A stretch of DNA of 64,000 nucleotides, from assembly GCA_029204225.1 (NCBI GenBank), contig CM055092.1, forward strand, positions 98,799,742-98,863,741, in the 5' to 3' direction. This DNA comes from Diphasiastrum complanatum (taxonomy: Eukaryota; Streptophyta; Lycopodiopsida; Lycopodiales; Lycopodiaceae). Positions 60,168 to 64,000 of this stretch are shown here, piece after piece (positions within the stretch are counted from its first letter, which is position 1; every line of letters begins with the position of its first letter). The notes beneath the pieces were generated by a model. The model was not told the DNA's origin, made no database searches, and was given only the letters and a program-made list of their open reading frames with translations. Made by a program: the position numbers and the translations under genes.

Positions 60168-61107
60168 GTTGGAATTCTATCCTCAAGCCCAATTCCATTA
60201 GGTAATGAACATCCTGAACAACTTGTTTATACATATTCTTGAAAAACTACAAAAATAGAGGGGGCATGATTTTTACTTGAAGATAAAAAAAATTCGGTAT
60301 CAAATTTTTTCGACCCAAGACTATTTTTCACCCAATGTCATTCTTGTCAAAGAGAGATTTTTCAACCCTGGGTTGGGTTGAATCAGTTCTAATTTTTTTG
60401 ACCCTAGATCAAGTCTAATTTTTTCGAGAGCCGTCGAACCTATTCGGTACATATCGGTTCTAGTTTTTCTGACCCTGAAAAACTACGAGCCTTTGTATAT
60501 TTTCTGACCCTTTATATATTTTTGACCCTTTGTATAAATCAGACCCTTTATAATATTCCGACCCTTTGTACTGTCAACTCGAAAATCCGACCCACGTCGT
60601 GACGTTGATAGTCCGCCTACTTCTATACATAACTCTTTGGCAAAAAAAACAGCTCTCTATTGTAGGACAAATATAGTTAATCAAGTAGATTAATGGTAGC
60701 TTTTAATGTACTGATCATCTAACTTCCAATCATCAAGAAAGATCTACTGGAGTCGGCTCTTTGATCAGGTTATTATCTTGTAGGCGTTCTGTTGTAATTA
60801 GTCAGGTTAAGTTTTTTAATCAATTAGTTAGCCATCAACGAACTCACCTAAAGACTGATTAGCACCCACTGATTTGCACTAGATTCAAGCTCTTGTACTA
60901 AGTGTCGATTATTATCAGAGTGCATTTTTTGTGTCTACACTACTATTTTTTTCTATTGCGTATTGTAGTTATTTGATCCATATTGAACTTGCTCATAGTT
61001 GGTAACTGATGCACTTCGGATCCACGCACCACCTACTCAACTTCAGCTGCTCACCACTTCCATTGCTCCACTTCCACTGCTCACCACCATTTCCACTAAT
61101 TTTTGAC
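60168..61107 (+). repeat. Copia LTR, with a PBS-like site downstream
   Basis: Starts ttggaattctatcctcaagc after the polypurine tract and shares both ends with the LTRs at 13,039 and 7,846 (tattatcagagtgca; cacttcggatccacgcacca-like). Inside, 60,490-60,580 has about five degenerate copies of gaccctttgtat. Right after it comes tggtagtatcagat, which resembles a tRNA-Met PBS, followed by about 90 bases of leader-like sequence. Confidence 0.7.
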
Positions 61108-61199
61108 TGGTAGTATCAGATAATCTGTCTAGATATCGACTAATCCGATACCAGTCACTCATCTCTGAATCCACTAAAATCCAACATTGTCAAGTAGAG

Positions 61200-62702
61200 A
61201 TTTGGTGTGTGGCATGACCCTATGTATTGGCATGAGATCATTTGCATCATGCTTGCTGAACTGGTGGAGCAGGCTGCCATAACTTGCATAATCAGCTGCC
61301 ATTCACAAAGGTATCAAACTGTTTTCCATCCAAGTGCTCAAGAATCACTGCTCCATAGTTCAAAATTTCCTTCACTCTATACGGGCCTTCATCGGTAAAC
61401 TTCAATTTCCTTACGACGGGCTTTCTCTACTGCTAACACTTAACTGCCATCAATCTTGTTTCACACAATTTGTGCAACGCTTCATGACATAACTGCAAAG
61501 ACTTATCATCATTTAGCTGCTTTGTCGATGCTATACGTAGAGATGGTATTAAAAATTCAATCGGCATGACAACATTTTGACCATAGACTAGTTGAAATGG
61601 TGTTTGATTTGTACTACTTTTGTAAGCGGTTCTGAATGCCCATAATGTTGCATGCAGTTTATGTTCCCAATCAAATCGACTCGCTTCAACTGTTTTTATC
61701 ATAATAGTGTAGAGAATCTTATTGGAAGATTCAGCTTGGCCATTCCCTCTAGGATAATAAGGAGTACTAAATCTATGTATAACAAAAAAATCTTCCAGTA
61801 AACACTTTATCGTTTGATTAGAAAAGTGTGTACCCCGGTCACTGACAATCTCGATAGGACATCCAAATCTAATAATAATATTTTTGTAGAGAAACTTGGC
61901 CATAGATTTCGCATTAGCAACTTTGACAGCTTTGGCTTCAACCCACTTGGTCATATTATCAGTTGCTACGATAATATATCAGGCCTGAGATCCTCGCGTG
62001 GCAGGATGAATAGGACCAATATAATTCAGTCTCCATTTTTCAAATGGTGCTTGCGATAAAACCAGATGTAAAGGTTCATAGTTCTGTCTAGTAGGCCATC
62101 GTGCTCGCTGGCAAACATCACATGTCTGAATATAATTTTTTGTGTCTTTATAAAGCGTAAGCCACCAACAACCTGATTGCAAAATTTTGCGGACAATAAT
62201 ATCTATAGAGAAGTGTCCTTTGCCCATGCCATCATTTGAAAACGTGATTAAATCTAATATTTCATGCGATAAAACACATCTACGTAGAATATTGTCTGAT
62301 CCATGACAATACAATTTTTCAGCAATCAATTGATAAGGTTCAGCCTTATGAATCAATTGCATCTTTTGTACTTTTGTCAAAGAGTCATTCGGTTGTCCTA
62401 GCATCAAGTACTCAACAATATTCGCGCGTGTGATAAGGGCTCGTTTAACAGTCTTCCAATCTGTGTGCTCAGTTTCATCTTGATTATAGTACCAATCTTG
62501 TGCTGCGCCTGTTAAGGCCATAGAAAAAAAGCTTAAGTTTATCTTGGAAAAAAACTTCACCATAGACTTCACAAGATTCAGAATAGATCTGAAGAAATCT
62601 AACTAGATCTATTAATCCATTATATTTGGGTAGATCCAAACAGTGTGCTCTTCTAATAATGATTGGATTGACTTCTCGAGGAGCACCTCTAGGGGCAGCC
62701 AT
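61200..62702 (-). mobile_element. Internally deleted Ty3/Gypsy element, different family
   Basis: Minus strand. gag starts at 62,702 (MAAPRGAPREVNPIIIRRAH) and shows FSMALTGAAQDWYYNQ. The integrase zinc site (CDVCQRARWPTR) and core blocks (NYIGPIHPATRG; IEIVSDRGTHFSNQTIK; PYYPRGNGQAESSN) follow, and the frame ends with an integrase C-terminal part to about 61,200 (ILNYGAVILEHLDGKQFDTF). Protease, RT and RNase H are missing, so gag is followed almost directly by integrase. A few further breaks. Right of 62,702 is leader-like sequence; no LTR could be fixed. Confidence 0.88.
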
Positions 62703-63906
62703 CTTTATAGATTAAATCAAGCAGACAATGAGGTTGGATCTAGATTTTCAATCAAAACTGTCTCGGATTAGATCTGCTAGATCTCTTCGACTTGACAAGA
62801 ATTAGATTCCTATATCGTGAATTCTCAAAAATAAAAAAATTCTTAGAATCAAAATTAGACTGTATCAGATTTGACTCGAAATTTGACAAGGACTTGATCT
62901 GGAAAATCAAAACCTAAAAATAGAACTAACGAAGGTCCCCTAGGGGAGGATTCACTCAATGAAGTTTCAATAGTGCTATTTTTGAAAAAAACTCTTTAAT
63001 TAGATTTTTTTGACAAATTCTATCGAAATAACCTTTGCCGCACTCTCAGACTCAGAATCTGAGACAAGATAAAACTAGGGTAGAACTGGTGAAGGTTTCG
63101 GACACACAAAAGCACAATTTTTGTAGTTTGACGAGGGTAAAAATAAAGATTTTCTATTATTTGAATAGGATGAATATTCGCCAAACTCAAAAACAGTAAA
63201 TTATTTTAAATGGAATAATATGAAAACTCGGCGAAGGTTCTGGCAAAGAATCAAGAGTAATACACACGCAGGGTGCCAAATTCCTCTCACTTATTAACTA
63301 GAGTTAGAGTTGCCTTGGGATCCACAAACGCTCCAACAGAGTTAGGGTCCAATCAAAAGAGAGATATTCATCAATTTGGCCCAATCAAGTTTGAGGGCTC
63401 ATATGTCACTCAACCAATAGGATTCAGAGGAGGAAAAGAAGGTTTCCAATTATATTTCACTCCCTTTCATGTTAGATCACTACATTAGGAAAAATATGGC
63501 TCAAAATGGGCCCTTCAAAAAATTTCACTTTAGAGAGAGGTCATGTACAGACATAATACGAATCGGTAACTTTTGGTCGTCGTTTTCTGAGTTTTTAGCC
63601 TTGCTTGATGTTTAACTAGTATGGTTAACTTCAAACATTAGCTAGTTAAGCATGAGATATAATAACCTCTCTGTATGCTCGTTTCAAAATTCGAGGCTAG
63701 AGCTTTAAGACTGTAAATCTTGGTGTACTCATTGCAAAAACTGAAGTGGGAGTAGCAGCACTTTTGAAATCTTTGTATGCTTATAGTGAAATATGAGGCG
63801 GGATGATTTTTCAGCGCAACATAGACATTACAAAAGTAAGGTATGCTAGATCTATTTAATTTGACTTATTATAGTTTGAAGTATTTATGGATCGTAGCTT
63901 GCAACA
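62703..63906. other. Leader-like and unassigned sequence
   Basis: 62,703-63,260 is probably the 5' leader of the minus-strand Gypsy element (repeated yggcgaaggtt motifs, no frame). At about 63,262-63,277 the minus strand reads TTTGGCACCCTGCGTG, a possible primer site I cannot match to a tRNA. From 63,480 on I see no feature except a motif at 63,668 (aacctctctgtatgctcgtt) related to the repeat at 915-1,135. Confidence 0.4.
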
Positions 63907-64000
63907 ATGGCAATGTTCCATTTGCATGTTGCACTTCCTATGGAATACACTCCAATTATTAAGAAAAATTCGAAAGCTGTTGAGAATGTTGTTGAAATAG
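63907..64000 (+). CDS. Open frame running off the window edge
   Basis: ATG at 63,907 opens a frame of 31 codons (MAMFHLHVALPMEYTPIIKK...) that is still open at the last base. It is too short to judge. I list it only because it may continue outside; chance is the likelier explanation. Confidence 0.12.
   Translation, partial: MAMFHLHVALPMEYTPIIKKNSKAVENVVEI

Overview
This window looks like repeat-rich, heterochromatin-like land-plant DNA. The evidence is Ty1/Copia elements primed by initiator tRNA-Met, Ty3/Gypsy elements of Athila/Tat type primed by tRNA-Asp, two CACTA (En/Spm) transposase relics with a DUF4216 domain, and the plant-style exon pair of an acireductone dioxygenase gene. I cannot name the species. 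The AT-rich background and the mix of families would fit a seed-free plant (fern, lycophyte or bryophyte) as well as a seed plant. I found no intact host gene, no tRNA or rRNA gene and no CRISPR array.

Layout. 0-7 kb holds a CACTA 3' exon, a Gypsy LTR piece, and old Gypsy and Copia fragments. 6.9-7.2 kb holds the last two exons of an acireductone dioxygenase gene, minus strand, with one base lost. 7.3-14.6 kb holds two 5' ends of one Copia family around a 4-kb LTR element with no coding capacity (LARD-like), plus microsatellites. 14.6-15.5 kb holds an unrecognised, apparently spliced gene remnant. 16.3-20.7 kb is a G-rich compound minisatellite: 58-bp monomers, an exact 513-bp higher-order period repeated four times, then 24-bp and about 30-bp arrays. 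21.7-26.8 kb holds Copia relics, a second CACTA relic and a Gypsy LTR. 26.8-32.5 kb is an old Gypsy relic. 33.2-38.7 kb holds Copia relics in both orientations. 38.7-40.0 kb is a GC-rich, Pro/Ala-rich broken coding stretch of unknown origin. 40.3-44.6 kb is a Copia element with two LTRs.

44.8-59.6 kb is the most striking part: a young Gypsy element whose 5' half (LTR, gag, protease, start of reverse transcriptase) is present twice, head-out, as a near-perfect inverted repeat with arms of about 4.8 kb and a 20-bp centre. The left arm's LTR terminus is joined straight to the element's own reverse transcriptase region, at the same element coordinate where that arm ends. This is what integrase attack on the element's own cDNA would leave, although an assembly fold-back must be excluded. 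59.6-61.1 kb is a Copia RNase H end with an LTR. 61.2-62.7 kb is an internally deleted Gypsy element of another family. The last 1.3 kb is unassigned.

The genes form no operon or pathway. The window records successive insertions: old Copia and Gypsy relics first, then the 40-kb Copia element (LTRs roughly 92% alike by eye), then the Gypsy inverted pair (arms roughly 98-99% alike by eye). LTR elements are described as fossils, without their individual defects.
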